Positions 48,680 to 59,557 of a stretch of DNA of 64,000 nucleotides are shown here, one piece after another. The stretch spans positions 104,641,692-104,705,691 of the forward strand of contig NC_081184.1 in NCBI RefSeq assembly GCF_029867415.1. Reading direction: 5' to 3'. The stretch is from Vicia villosa. Its lineage: Eukaryota; Streptophyta; Magnoliopsida; Fabales; Fabaceae. The position numbers and the translations under genes are program-made. Numbering within the stretch: the first letter of the stretch is position 1; each line of letters begins with the position of its first letter. The notes beneath the pieces were generated by a model. That model searched no databases and was not told the DNA's origin. It was given only the letters and a program-made list of their open reading frames with translations.

Positions 48680-51597
48680 TCAAGTAATCTTCCTGGTGTC
48701 GACCATCAGTTTATAGAGAGCGAATCCACCTCGATGACAGCCAGGCATCCTAGAGGCCATATTTTCTAATTCAATCTGAAAAATACAAAATCAATGAGCA
48801 ATGGTTTGTCCACAAAAAGTACATGGTTGGTTGTAAATATTGGCACTAAAATGATCACTTTGAAATTTGATCAACAAATGAACTAGTTTTTAAGCTTTGA
48901 AATAACAAGCATATAAGTCCAAACAGATCCTACCATGACCTAGAGAAAAAATAAACCATAGATTTACCATTGGGACAGTATAGAGCTGGGTTGATTCGTA
49001 GCCATCTAGTGCACTGGAGTAAAACTGCTGAACTTCCTTTGAGTCAAGATTGCATTTGATAAAGAAAAATGCAGCCGGTCTCACATTCAAATCCCTGCGA
49101 GATATTCCAATGAAAGCTGGGATGCTCTGCATGACAGTGTATGAAAAATAGATGCTCAGTCTTTGAACCTATTCAACTCCTAACTTAAAAACGAAATGAG
49201 AGAAGTAATTAGCGGCGGAAACTAAAGACTTATCAGCAGACAGCAATCAATCCACTCAAAGAAAAGGTATACAGTAAAAAAACATATATTCGCCATGGCT
49301 ACAGAGTAGACACTACTATGTGGCTCTGAAATTCACTTATATTAATAGAAAAACCGTGTATATTAAAATGATTATTGCTCAATCGTATTAAAGTAAAAAT
49401 GAAACTTACAAGGGATGAAGCTGGCACTCCAATTTCTTCAACTACTTCACGTACTATGCTGTCAAACATCTCCTGTGAAACATTAGTGTTGATCAATTTT
49501 GTTAACTCCTTCACATATTGATGGGACGTTATACCAATTCCTTGAGGCTGTGAATCATATGAAAAAATAATTCAATGTATAGCCATGCCTACACAGGAAT
49601 ATTAAGTCTGAAATACCTAAACACGGAATAAATGTCACTGACCCAAAAAACAAATCAAAGACTGATTTCAGAACCAAATGTCCATTTCATTATGAATAAT
49701 TCAACAACTGCAATAAAAGGATTTGGAACATTCATTGCACTATTGAATACCTCAGGGTGGCCTCCAGGGAAAACGAAATATCCAGGAAATTCACCAACAT
49801 TGTTACTTCGCTGTAATACAAGTATTTTATTGTCAATTGTCTCCACCACTGCACCGTTCCCTAATGGACTGGAGGTATGCTGACAAAGAACAAAATCATC
49901 TGAAAAAACATAAAGATAAAGCCAAAAGATTAAGATCGATAAATTAATATAATAAGGTGAAGAAGATTGAACCCAAACAGTTGTCACTTTAGATGAAGAT
50001 TGTAGTTTCTATAACAATCAAATATGCGTGGAAGCCATATGAATTTGGATCAAGATGAAAAACGGGGAGGTTACATAGATGATATTTGGTTATCTCAGTA
50101 ATGACTATCGATTTGGACAGCCTTACAGTTATAAGATGCTAAAGTTGTCTGACACTATGATCACCAATCAATATCCAGGTGGCTAATGATTTCAAGATCC
50201 AGCAACACCTCCTCTACTTTAGAGGCAGAGAGAAGGGAGGGACATACCATACTAGTGCTTTAAGATTTTCATCAAATCAACCCCCAGCCACTTGTTCCTT
50301 TCATGATAATTTACTATTGGAAATCATATACATCTCCAGTTTAGAAGTAAGTTGCCACACTACCCTAAGCTCAGGTGCTAACAGCATGAGTTCACAGAGT
50401 AACCATAACAGTAACGCTTGAGTTAAAAAGGGAACAAAAATTCTCTGTTTTACCTTCAGATGAAACAAGAAACTTCTCCCACAACGGACTTAAATTTGTC
50501 CCCACAAAAGTCCTGGAACATATTTAACCAATAATTATTAACTATAAAATTGAGAGAATGTAGAACAGAAAGGCAAAAATAGCAATGAGATTAAACTATT
50601 ACTTCAAGACAGCATACAAAAGATCTTCTGCTGGTTTCAAGCAAACACTAGAGATAACAAAATGTTTCCAACAAACTTATCACTTCATTTCTTATTAATC
50701 TATCATCATCAACAATGAACACGCATTAGAACTCATCAACACAAACGTTGAAATTCAACAGATCTAGATTAAGATCGCGAAAGCATCCACACAAACATTA
50801 ATACTATAGTTTATCATTATAGATTCGAGAATCATTGTAATCCTATCATATCAATATCACTAACCATGATAAATAAAAATGAAACAACTCCAAGATGAGC
50901 ACTGAGAAGCAACCTATAATCCGTCAAACCTAGATGAAGGCATACATATGGCTCATTCTCAGATTCACCTCCAGTGTGCAAAACATGCCCTCCATACTGT
51001 GATATTTTCAATAAAATAGATACACACACTATTAGTCAGAGCATCAAACTCAAATCTTACTAAAATAAATCATCCCTATACACCAAACCACGGAAACTCG
51101 AAATACGACGCGTGGCGGAATTATTCTTTTCAGAGCTATTGGTGTTACATATCTTATACATTTTTGCCATTTAAATATCATTGCAAGTAAGAAAATCTCA
51201 TACTCTGAATTTATTTCCATTGAAGAGAGATTTGTTTTGTACACTCCTCTGCTCCCAAATCTGTGTAACAGAAATAAACAGAAAGTAATCACAAATACAA
51301 GCAACGAAAGAATATAGAAACGGATCACAGTGAGAAAGAAATGTGACGAACCTCGGAGATGGAGTTTTCCAAGGTTAGGTCAGAGTGAGGGATTCGATCG
51401 TAGGCGTCACCGAATTCAACAGAGATCTTCAAAAGCGAGTGATGAATTTAGTAGATTATTGCGGGAAAAGCGAGTGTTAAGAAGTTGGAAGATGAGGGAA
51501 CCTGTGATGGAGAGAGACCAGAAGGAAATGAAGCAAGAAGCTTGAAGGAGGAAGGTTCTGTGTTAGTTGAATTGCTAGATTTCTTCTCCTTCTCCAT
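48680..51597 (-). CDS. NUDX9: Nudix hydrolase, NUDX9 orthologue, nine exons, apparently intact
   Basis: Exons (minus strand): 51502-51597, 51352-51426, 51204-51260, 50914-50996, 50454-50512, 49751-49899, 49410-49547, 48968-49126 and 48680-48775. All introns have GT/AG ends. The 912 bases give 303 residues and a TGA, close to the 311 or so of Arabidopsis NUDX9. Residues 129-173 carry CQHTSSPLGNGAVVE ... FPGGHPE. The Nudix box is split by an insert: GGHPE at 169-173, REVVEEIGV at 206-214, as in NUDX9 relatives. No signal peptide is seen; I infer a cytosolic enzyme. Arabidopsis NUDX9 hydrolyses GDP-D-mannose and is linked to ammonium-sensitive root growth, so the same substrate is likely here. 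The usual first Glu of the box (E-x7-R) is Gln198, with Glu199 beside it. This is the only intact host gene in the window. Confidence 0.93.
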
Positions 51598-51719
51598 GGC
51601 TACGTGGATGAGAGTGTGTTAGAGTTTGATGCTTCTTTGTTTGAATCTTCAAAGTTCAAGCAAAGAAGAAAGCTATTGGGCTCGTTGAAAGCCACGGGCT
51701 CTCGTTTAAGAACTTATCA
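51598..51719 (-). promoter_or_regulatory. Short proximal upstream region of NUDX9
   Basis: Only 122 bases separate the start codon from the MULE at 51720. They contain GGGCT motifs in ATTGGGCTCG and CACGGGCTCTC (about 51677-51705), but no TATA box is evident. The core promoter must lie here or extend into the transposon. Confidence 0.45.
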
Positions 51720-52701
51720 GAGAATTTCTTTATGAACTTCCCAACTTTTTGGACACCCGTGGCGAAAATAGCAAAATGTTCCTATATTTTAGAAATATAT
51801 CTCCGAAATTACTTTTTTTTTTTAAAAATTGATTTCGAAAGTGCACTAGAACACCAAAAAAAAATTTATTTTCGGAAATGCATTTCCGAAATTATTATTT
51901 TTTTGGAGAGGGAGGTGTGTTCAAAGATGCATATCCGAAATATTTCAATTTTTTTGAAATGTTTCGGACATGCATATCAAAAAATTCAATAATTATTAAA
52001 ATATTAAAATCAAGGTGAACTAATATAATTAATAGTATAATTAATTTTATTAATTAAAATATATTATTAAATATATATCATTATAATCAAGATATAATAA
52101 TAATATTAGCCTAATAAATATTTAAATTAATACTTTATTTATTATTATTATTTTTATGATACATAAAAAAATCATTTGAAAAACTAATGTAATTCAAAAT
52201 TTATATTAAAATAAGAATAAAGTAGTAAATAATTTTATTCTTATTTGATCTCTTTTATTTTAAATTTTTGTTGAATAATTATTAATATATTTATTTTTTA
52301 TATAATTATAATTATATTGTATTAGTTATAATTTTAATAATTATTAATATGAAATTTATCAAAAAATATTAAATTTTTATGAGTTTTTTTTTAATTTATA
52401 ATTGAAATTAGAAAAGAAATATCAACATATAATTATTATTATTATTACTATTCATAACTTATAAATTATATCAATTTTATGATATCTGAATTAATCAATA
52501 TCCTAAATTTTTTAATTTTTTGGGATTTTGATTAATTTGGATATACATATCAGAAAAACCTCTGACCATTTTTTGAGGGGTTTTCGGAGATGCATCTCCG
52601 AATTAACCAAAATCCCAATTTTTTCAGAGACGCATTTCCAAAGGATATTTTCGGATTTCCAACAGGGGTTTTCACCGCAGGGGGTCCATAAAGAAATTCC
52701 C
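51720..52701. mobile_element. Non-autonomous MULE (982 bp) next to NUDX9
   Basis: The ends are inverted repeats starting GAGAATTTCTTTATG / GGGAATTTCTTTATG, related to those of the MULE at 1741-6209. The flanks are ACTTATCA (51712-51719) and ACTTATTA (52702-52709), an 8-bp duplication with one mismatch. Two perfect copies of the same 20-bp palindrome occur inside: TTCGGAAATGCATTTCCGAA at 51871-51890 and TTCGGAGATGCATCTCCGAA at 52583-52602. No coding capacity; the centre is AT-rich. Confidence 0.8.
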
Positions 52702-52748
52702 ACTTATTAAGCTCCTTGAAAGTTATGGGCTTTCGATTGGGAAAATTT

Positions 52749-53537
52749 AAGAATTTCTTATCCCGCTTCTTGAGGTTCTTTGGCGTTTTCAAAAATATCC
52801 ACTATTTTATAGATGTATCTCTGTACACATTTTTTTTACTTTATGTTGATTTGTTCCGTAGATGCACCTATGAAAGTTTTCCTGTCATGTATCTACGAAA
52901 ACATTTGATATTAAAATCGCGTCAAATTATTCTTCTCCCTCCCTCATTCACAAAACTTTTCATTTTCACAAAACTCTCTCAAACTCTTTCAACCTCAAAA
53001 AAATTTCCTTCCACCAAAGTTGTTATTTTTCTCACGAGTTCAACAGAGAATATCAACATCAACAATCAACACACTCCAACTTGTTCGAAGTTTAATTTAA
53101 TCGGTAAATTTTCGAGTAACTTTCGAGTATTTTCCATAATAGAGTTAGAATACACTTTTAGGTTAAGAAATAATTAGATAGTGTTAGAAACATAGTTTAG
53201 AAACAATGTAGGTATTGTTTGTTGTGTAAAATGGACGATCCAGGGCTCAAAATTTAGATTTGCAAGGTATTAAACAGTACAGACGCCATTGTTGTGTTTT
53301 GGAAGTTGTAGAACGTCCCACAGGTGCATCTACGAAACAATTAAACATTAGAGTAGTTCTGTAGATGCAGCTCCGAAACAAACCCAGTTGTTATAAACGC
53401 TTGGTGCTTTCGTAGCTGTATCTACGGAAGCTTTCCACATTTGCATCTACAGAGTTAAATTTGTTTTTTTTTTTGCATTTTATTTTATAACTTAATTGTA
53501 TCTAATTCGTATTTATTTGCCATACCTTGCAGACATT
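52749..53537 (+). mobile_element. Left end and 5' non-coding region of a third MULE-type element
   Basis: AAGAATTTCTTATCCCGCTT at 52749 resembles the termini of the two other MULEs. Further in, several copies of a variant palindrome of type TTCGTAGMTGYATCTACGRA occur, the clearest at 53409-53429, with degraded ones between 52855 and 53455. This matches the architecture of the MULE at 1741. The opposite terminus was not found. Confidence 0.55.
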
Positions 53538-53875
53538 ATGGATGATGAGATAGACTGACTGATACATGGGAGGGTTGCCCCGCATGCCTCCGTGCGACGT
53601 TCACGAAGCCAGATAGTTCCAGAGATAGCTGAAACCTCTGTTCCAGCAGATACCTTGGTTGAGGTCACGCCGCAAACTACTTCACATCTCAGTGCGCACA
53701 CGCCTTCGACTTCTTCTTCATCCAGGAGGCGTCAGGATGATGGCAAGGGTGCATCCTCGTCCCCTCCTCCCGTAGACATCGTCGGAATATTTTTGTGCCA
53801 CATCCAACTGAGTCTGCTTTTCCTGTGCCACCTCCAGCCGATGTTGGTTCTCCTGTGCTACTGTGAAGTCAAGAC
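53538..53875 (+). pseudogene. N-terminal exon of a PMD-type element protein, broken
   Basis: After a TTGCAG splice-acceptor-like site, an ATG at 53538 starts a frame that meets a stop after six codons. Beyond it the text is Ser/Thr/Pro-rich (RSRSQIVPEIAETSVPADTL), typical of the disordered N-terminus of transposon-borne plant mobile domain proteins. A frame change occurs near 53790. It breaks off at 53872, where the copia-like sequence inserted, and continues at about 55228. Confidence 0.55.
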
Positions 53876-55228
53876 TCTCCATCCAATGCGTTTTGATGAA
53901 GACAAAGTACAAATAAAATGATCATGTCAAAAATTATGGAAAAAGCTTCAAGTACATTTTATCAATTCAAGTATTCAAGACTCATCATGTGGAAGCTAGC
54001 AACATATTATTCAAGACTTTGGTTTCAAGCTTTTTGCATCTCAAGAAGGTATAATAATAATAATATTTATTTTCACTAAAGTTTTAGATGCTCAAGTATT
54101 CAAATCAATCATTGCATAAACTATCCATGAACTTGGCAAGTGTTTTCAAGTCTTATTTATCAATTCTTACACTGGGTAAATCGATTTCCTTAAGCATGAA
54201 ATTAATTTACCACTAAACCAAAACTTTTCTAGAAGCAAAAAATATCATTTTCAACTAGGTAAATCAATTTACCCACTAAGGAAATCGATTTCCTATTGTT
54301 TGTTTTTGAATATTTATGATCATTACAGCATGAAATCGATTTCATGCTAAGGGAAATTGATTTCCCTCTGAAAGTTTTTGAAAAATCAGTATTTTCTCAA
54401 ACACCTCTTCATGTACCTTCTCATGAAATCAAATCATTTCAACTTGACAATTGTTCATGATATTTTGTGATATATTTACAATGTTGCATAGAGGTGTTAT
54501 GTACCTATAAATACATGGTATTTAAAATTAAAAAATAATCTCTTCCAATCAAACTCTTAGAAATTTTTCAGAATTCACATTGTCATTCTTCAACTTTATT
54601 CAAGATATCTTCTACATACTTTCATATTATACAAACAGAAATTTTTTGAGCATTCTATACTTATGTAAGTGTGAATCATTGTCATTGGAAGAGAATATCA
54701 AGTATAGTGATATATCACTCAAAGTGATCATTGTTCTACAAACTTACATACTAAAAAATCTTGTTGTATTCATATCTTATTTTCCAAGGTTGTTGGAATT
54801 AAGATTACTTGGTTTTGTATTCCTTAATGTCCAAGAATGTTGGAAGCAAGAGGTTGAAAGTGAGAGGATTGTCTCATTTCAACTTGGTTGATCTAAGGGA
54901 ATTTTTCTTGGTGGTGTTGTTGTTAAAAGATTGTAGGATTAGTCTTGGGTTTAGGCTTGTACAAATATCTAACAATAGTGAAATCTCTTTCGTGTTGAAA
55001 GAGGACTGGAGTACTCTCGAATTGTGAAGGGAACCAGGATACATCGCTGTGTTTTTTACTTTTCCGCATTTACCGATTTCATCACAAATCATAAACCAGA
55101 AAAGAAAGAAACACATTTATAAAGTCTTGCACCAAACTAGAAAAATAAGCACAAGTATTCTAAAACCGGATAAATTTTCAAAATCCTAATTCAACCCCCT
55201 CTTAGGCGCACTCTTAAACTTAAAGTCA
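53872..55228 (+). mobile_element. Copia-like LTR inserted into the PMD relic
   Basis: The coding text on both sides can be joined across AAGTC present at both borders (about 53867-53871 and 55224-55228), a 5-bp duplication. The insert has repeated AAATCGATTTCC and GAAATCGATTTCATGC motifs (54180-54370). It ends in AACCCCCTCTTAGGCGCACTC, the style of Ty1/copia LTR ends in legumes. No coding text was found, so it is best read as a solo LTR. The exact left terminus is uncertain. Confidence 0.5.
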
Positions 55229-56040
55229 CCTCCTGATGGTTTTGACCCACTACATGAGGATGGTGATGTGCTTGAGAGTTGCCCATGGGGTCCCTCTGAT
55301 TTGTCCCTGTTGACAGGGTACGCTGATCATACCGCCAGACATGTATGGGATGGAGAGGTAACATTGCTTAGAGTCATTCTTTTTTTGTCCTCATTGTAAA
55401 TTTATTATTTCTGTAAATTGTTTGTTATTAACAATGTTTTCATTGGAAATTTTTAGGATAGGGCGGCCCAAAAGTTCTATAACCACGAGCGAAAGATATT
55501 ATCTCTAGAGCAGCCTGAGGAGCCGTGGTGCCAGGATGTCCTTACAACATTTGGTCTGAAGGACCTATGTCAGATTGGGTACACCACTATCCACGACGGG
55601 ATGCTCATGGAATTTGCAAAGAGATAGCACCCAAAGACGCCCTTCTTCCATCTACCTCATGGTGAGATTACTATTACCTTGGAAGATGTCTCATACTTAT
55701 TGCATATACCTATCAGGGGTGCCCTCCTCTGTCACGGTAAGATGACGAAGGAGGAAGCGAGAGAGCTTTAGATTGAGGAGCTTGGGGCTGATCCACTCGA
55801 TGCGCTAGATAAGGTGAATAACACTCGCGGCGCGCACATGTGGTTTTCTTTCTTGATGCACAGATAAGATGAGGAGGTAGTTGCGACACGACAGGCTGTT
55901 AGTGACCCAGTTGAGGTGGAGGTCACAGACAGCATGTGCTTAGGTGCTACTTCCTATTTTTGATCGACACTCAGCTATTTGTGGACACGAGCTCCACGTA
56001 TACGAATTTCGCTTGCTTGAGGTACTTTTTGGATCCCGCA
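55229..56040 (+). pseudogene. Plant mobile domain (PMD/MAIN-like) relic
   Basis: Exon text PWGPSDLSLLTGYADHTARH ... VWDGE ends at a GT (55358). After an intron of about 100 bases ending in TTTTTAG (55457), it continues QKFYNHERKIL ... LTTFGLKDLCQIGY ... HGEITITLEDVSYLLHIPIR ... TRGAHMWFSF. The order of motifs is that of the plant mobile domain found in MAIN/MAIL1 proteins and in MULE and Ty3 elements. At least four in-frame stops break it (for example 55625-55627, about 55770 and about 55865). Host MAIN proteins act in genome stability and silencing; this copy is transposon-borne and dead. Confidence 0.8.
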
Positions 56041-56740
56041 CGGATCCATGAGTAAATTTGGGAGCGGCAACGCTGGCGTACAACTATTTAAGACTGAGAG
56101 ATGGATGCCTATGGAAGACCAGGACCGTCGCGATAATACATGGATATTTAGTGTGATTTATGGTATACATAATCTTGATTTGAGTTATAACTTATTAGGT
56201 CATCCAATTGTATCTCGTCTGAATTCTGAAGAGAAGAAACTTGTTTCTGACATGACATTGAACATGGTTCAATTAAAAAAACATACTCACAACTTTGAAA
56301 AGGAAAAGACCTGAAAATGTTTTAAATATTGGGTCATGCTAACATGTGCCCTTAGGGCACATGTTAAGGATACTATAATTAGAAAAAGTTAAATATAATT
56401 AAATGCAATAAAGTCATATTTAAAGTTTCGATACATTGAATGTACAAGTTTCAAGAAAAAAATTCTATAAATATCTCATTAACTTGTGCCCTTGGGGCAC
56501 ATGTTAGCTTTTCCCTTAAATATTAGGCAAGTATACAATATTCGCAATCGAAACACGAAGGTGATAAAAGGTCCAAGATCTAAAATATAATAGTCGTTGA
56601 AATTGTTGGATGAGGATCATTATATACCTAGGTATGTTTCTATCGATCAATTGCAAACAACCACAAGTAAATTCATGTATGAGTAGAATAAATTCGGTTA
56701 AGCCATGGGAAATTTTCAAAAACCATAATATTTTAATATA
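56041..56740 (+). pseudogene. FAR1-type zinc finger and transposase start, relic
   Basis: The text FSVIYGIHNLDLSYNLLGHP ... LNSEEKKLVSDMTLNMV matches the region after the FAR1 finger of the MULE at 1741 (GIHNHALDSKLHGNP, REEKNVISDLTI). A one-base insertion near 56270 shifts the frame, after which LKRKRPENVLNI is readable. The 186-bp MITE interrupts it, and the text resumes RQVYNIRNRNTKVIKGPRSK to about 56640. It follows the PMD text directly, so the original protein probably had a PMD N-terminal to the FAR1 finger. No DDE core remains. Confidence 0.8.
56331..56516. mobile_element. MITE, 186 bp, inserted in the transposase relic
   Basis: Flanked by the perfect 8-bp duplication TAAATATT (56323-56330 and 56517-56524). 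The ends are inverted: GGGTCATGCTAACATGTGCCC and AGGGAAAAGCTAACATGTGCC. Just inside each end a further inverted pair (AGGGCACATGTTAA) makes a double hairpin. Removing it restores the reading frame of the relic. The superfamily is uncertain; an 8-bp duplication fits hAT or MULE. Confidence 0.88.
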
Positions 56741-57423
56741 CAAAATATATTTTTAATTAAGGTTAACCACGAGTAATTTTTTAATTTTTTTCTAATATAT
56801 CATGTGTATAATTTTTTATCTACAAAAATTTAAATTTATCAATGATTAACCCACAAATAAAATTTAAAAAATATTTTGAGTTTAATTGCCATGCACTTTC
56901 AGTGTAAATTTTTTTACACTATCAATGCATCACAACCACTCAATTATGTTATTTTTTTAAAAATTAAAATAAAAGTCAAACACTTCCAATAGATTAACGG
57001 TTGTGATTTAGTGACGGTGTAAAACTTTTTTACACCGTCGGTGTATTTCAATTAAATTCAAATATTTTTTATATATTTTAATGAATAATTTTTCGTAAGA
57101 AACATAAATTTATTAAGACGTGTGTAAATTTTTTAAGATACATTTTTACTAAGCATTCTTTATTATTTATAATTTCTACGTATGAAAGTATACTTTATGA
57201 AAATGAGATAAAGTTTCTTATATGTTGTCAATGCCAGGAATTTTTTGGAAATTTGGACAAAAATTTTATACCGTATTTTTACTAATTTTACACTTTATTT
57301 CTAATAATTTTGTCTTTAATTTTGTCCAAAAATTTCACATCATGTTTTTATTATTTTTGCCCCTAGTTTTGTCTAAAAATTATTAATTTTGTCCCTGGTG
57401 TTGTCTAAAAATCGACTATTAAA
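56741..57423. other. AT-rich intergenic sequence with a small palindromic element
   Basis: No gene seen. A MITE-like inverted repeat spans about 56880-57056, with GTTTAATTGCCATGCACTTT on the left and its diverged complement on the right. Both arms contain TTTACAC..GT blocks. From 57240 to 57410 a TTTTGTCC-type phrase is repeated several times. Confidence 0.5.
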
Positions 57424-58014
57424 TAAAAAATAGGCTAAATTACAATTTTGGTCCCCCTATTTTGTCTGATTCACGAATTTAGTCCCCCTATTTTAAATTC
57501 AAACAGTTTTGGTCCCCCTATTTTATATTTAAACAATTTTAGTCCCCCTCTCATAGTTTTTTAAAGAAACTCGATGAGATTTTTTAATTTTTAACTTTTA
57601 TTTTTATCTACGAAATTCAATAATAAGATTATATACGATGATTTGTCATGTTTTACATGTAATTTGTCATTTAAAAAGTGGAAATATCTTTAATTTTAGA
57701 GTGAAGACCCATTTTGGTCCCTCACAAAAACTACACAACCCAAATTAGTCCCTCACAAAAAAAAGAACTCGATTTAATCCCTTGCAAAATTTAATCGGAC
57801 AATATTAGTCCTTCTATTAATATTTTTTTCAAACCGGTTTTTTTCGCTACTTTTAAACCGTGATTGGACTGCCACTTTGATTTTATTTTTTAAATACTAA
57901 ATTAATTTTTATTTTTAAATTCATTTTTAAACAATTCTGATTTAATAATTTTAATTTCATTTTTAAACAATTTTGATTTTATAATAGTCAAAAAGCCAAA
58001 ATTGTTTATTATAA

Positions 58015-58057
58015 GGAATCGAACCCATGTCTATCTTAAATCTTTACCACTAGGCTA
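58015..58057 (-). other. tRNA-like A-box/B-box pair in the left arm
   Basis: On the minus strand TAGCCTAGTGG (A-box, 58047-58057) and GGTTCGATTCC (B-box, 58015-58025) match the RNA polymerase III internal promoter consensus. Only about 21 bases lie between them, too few for a normal anticodon arm, so this is a relic and not a tRNA gene. Confidence 0.55.
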
Positions 58058-58865
58058 ATATGCATTCATGACAAATAAATCTCAAGATTTTTAAAAATAT
58101 TAAATAATTTTGAATTTAAAACAAAAATTAAATATGTATCAATGGGGTCTCGAACCTAAGTCCGATAAATGATAATCACTTTACAACTATACAAATCAAT
58201 TTCTATTGTTGATATTCAAATAAATATTTACTTATTTTAAAATAATTCAAATTAAATAATTTAATAGTAATTCAATTAATTGTTAAAATATTTAATCAAA
58301 TTAAAGAAAATAATCAATTAATTTTTAAAATAATTTATTTAATTCAAACTAAATAGTGATCAATTAAATATTTATTTATTTTAAACTAATTCGAATTGAA
58401 CAATAATTAAATAATTTAATAGTAATTCAATTAATTGTTAAAATATTTAATCAACTTAAATTAAATAATCAATTAATTTTTAAAATAATTTTGTTAATTC
58501 AAACAAAATAGTAATCAATTAATTTAATAGTAATTCAATTAAATATTAATTTATTAATTTTATTTGATTAATTATATTTAGGAATTTTATTTTATTAATT
58601 TTATTTTTAAATTTTATATTATTTAAAATTAGTAAATATTTATTTTTTATTTAAAATAAGTGAATATTTTATTCTTAATTATTAATTTAAGTATTCGAAT
58701 ATTAACAATATAAATTGATTTGTCTAATTGTAAAGTGACTATTATTTAACTTGAACGACATTGGGTTTAAGACTCCATTGATACAAATTTTAACTTTTTT
58801 GTTTTAAATTCAAAATCATTTAATATTACTAAAAATCATAGGAATTATTTGTCATGAATGTACAT

Positions 58866-58918
58866 TGGACTAGTGGTAAAGACTTAAGATATTGTTTAAA
58901 GGTCTTGGATTCAATTCC
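58866..58918 (+). other. tRNA-like A-box/B-box pair in the right arm
   Basis: TGGACTAGTGG (58866-58876) and GGATTCAATTCC (58907-58918) with 30 bases between them. This is the inverted counterpart of 58015-58057 in the other arm, with a less faithful B-box. Confidence 0.5.
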
Positions 58919-59351
58919 ATATAAAAAACAATTTTGACTTTTTTTGATATTATTAATTTAGAATTGTTAAAAAATGAAATTATAATTAAAAATTAATTTA
59001 GTATTTAAAAAATGAAAAATAAAAATAAAAGTAAACGTGACAGTCCAGTCATGGTTTAAAAGTATGAAAAAAACCGGCTTAAAAAAATATTAACATAAGG
59101 ACTAATATGGTCCGGTTAAATTTTGAAAGGAATTAAATTGAGTTCTTTTTTTTGTGAGGACTAATTTGAGTTGTGTAATTTTTGTGAGGGACCAAAATGG
59201 GTCTTCACTCTTAATTTTAAGTGAAAAAGGGACCAAAATTGTTTAAATCTAAAATAGGGAGACCAAAACTGTTTAAATTTAAAATAGGAGGACCAATTTC
59301 CTGAATCCAAGAAAATAGGAGGACCAAAAGTATAATTAAACCTAAAAAATA

Positions 59352-59549
59352 TATAAGAGGAGTTGAGCCTAGACGTGTACCCGAACTCGCTGGGCTTTAG
59401 ATCCGTCCATATGCTATACTGTATATTATTAGTCCAACCTTTATTAGGCTCACTTATTGCAAGTTAGGACACACCATGTGCTGTTTTCTTTAAACATCTA
59501 TTAACATATAAGATATTTGTTATTTCAAATCCGATAAGGTTTATCATCA
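59352..59549. other. Short intergenic spacer
   Basis: Nothing recognised; mixed-composition sequence between two transposons. Confidence 0.3.
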
Positions 59550-59557
59550 GATAGGTA

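Larger units (their letters stand above)
57699..59210. mobile_element. Inner MULE-type fold-back element, 1512 bp
   Basis: Perfect 9-bp duplication TTAATTTTA (57690-57698 and 59211-59219). The inverted ends start GAGTGAAGACCCATTTTGGT. The arms stay recognisably complementary for several hundred bases each, almost to the centre near 58450, so the whole element could fold into a long hairpin. No coding sequence. Each arm contains a tRNA-like segment. Confidence 0.88.
57433..59342. mobile_element. Outer MULE-type MITE, split by an inner element
   Basis: Perfect 9-bp duplication TAAAAAATA (57424-57432 and 59343-59351). The ends are inverted: GGCTAAATTACAATTTTGGT on the left and GGTTTAATTATACTTTTGGT on the right-end complement. 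Each arm repeats a GGTCCCCCTATTTT phrase two or three times. The element's own sequence is about 390 bp; the rest is the inner element at 57699-59210. Confidence 0.88.

Noticed and set aside
49655..49987. A 110-residue single-exon protein
   Set aside because: Only 49751-49899 is exon 6 of NUDX9; the rest of the frame is intron read-through.
58015..58918. Functional tRNA genes
   Set aside because: The left copy has too little space for an anticodon arm and the right copy has a degenerate B-box; both are relics in transposon arms.
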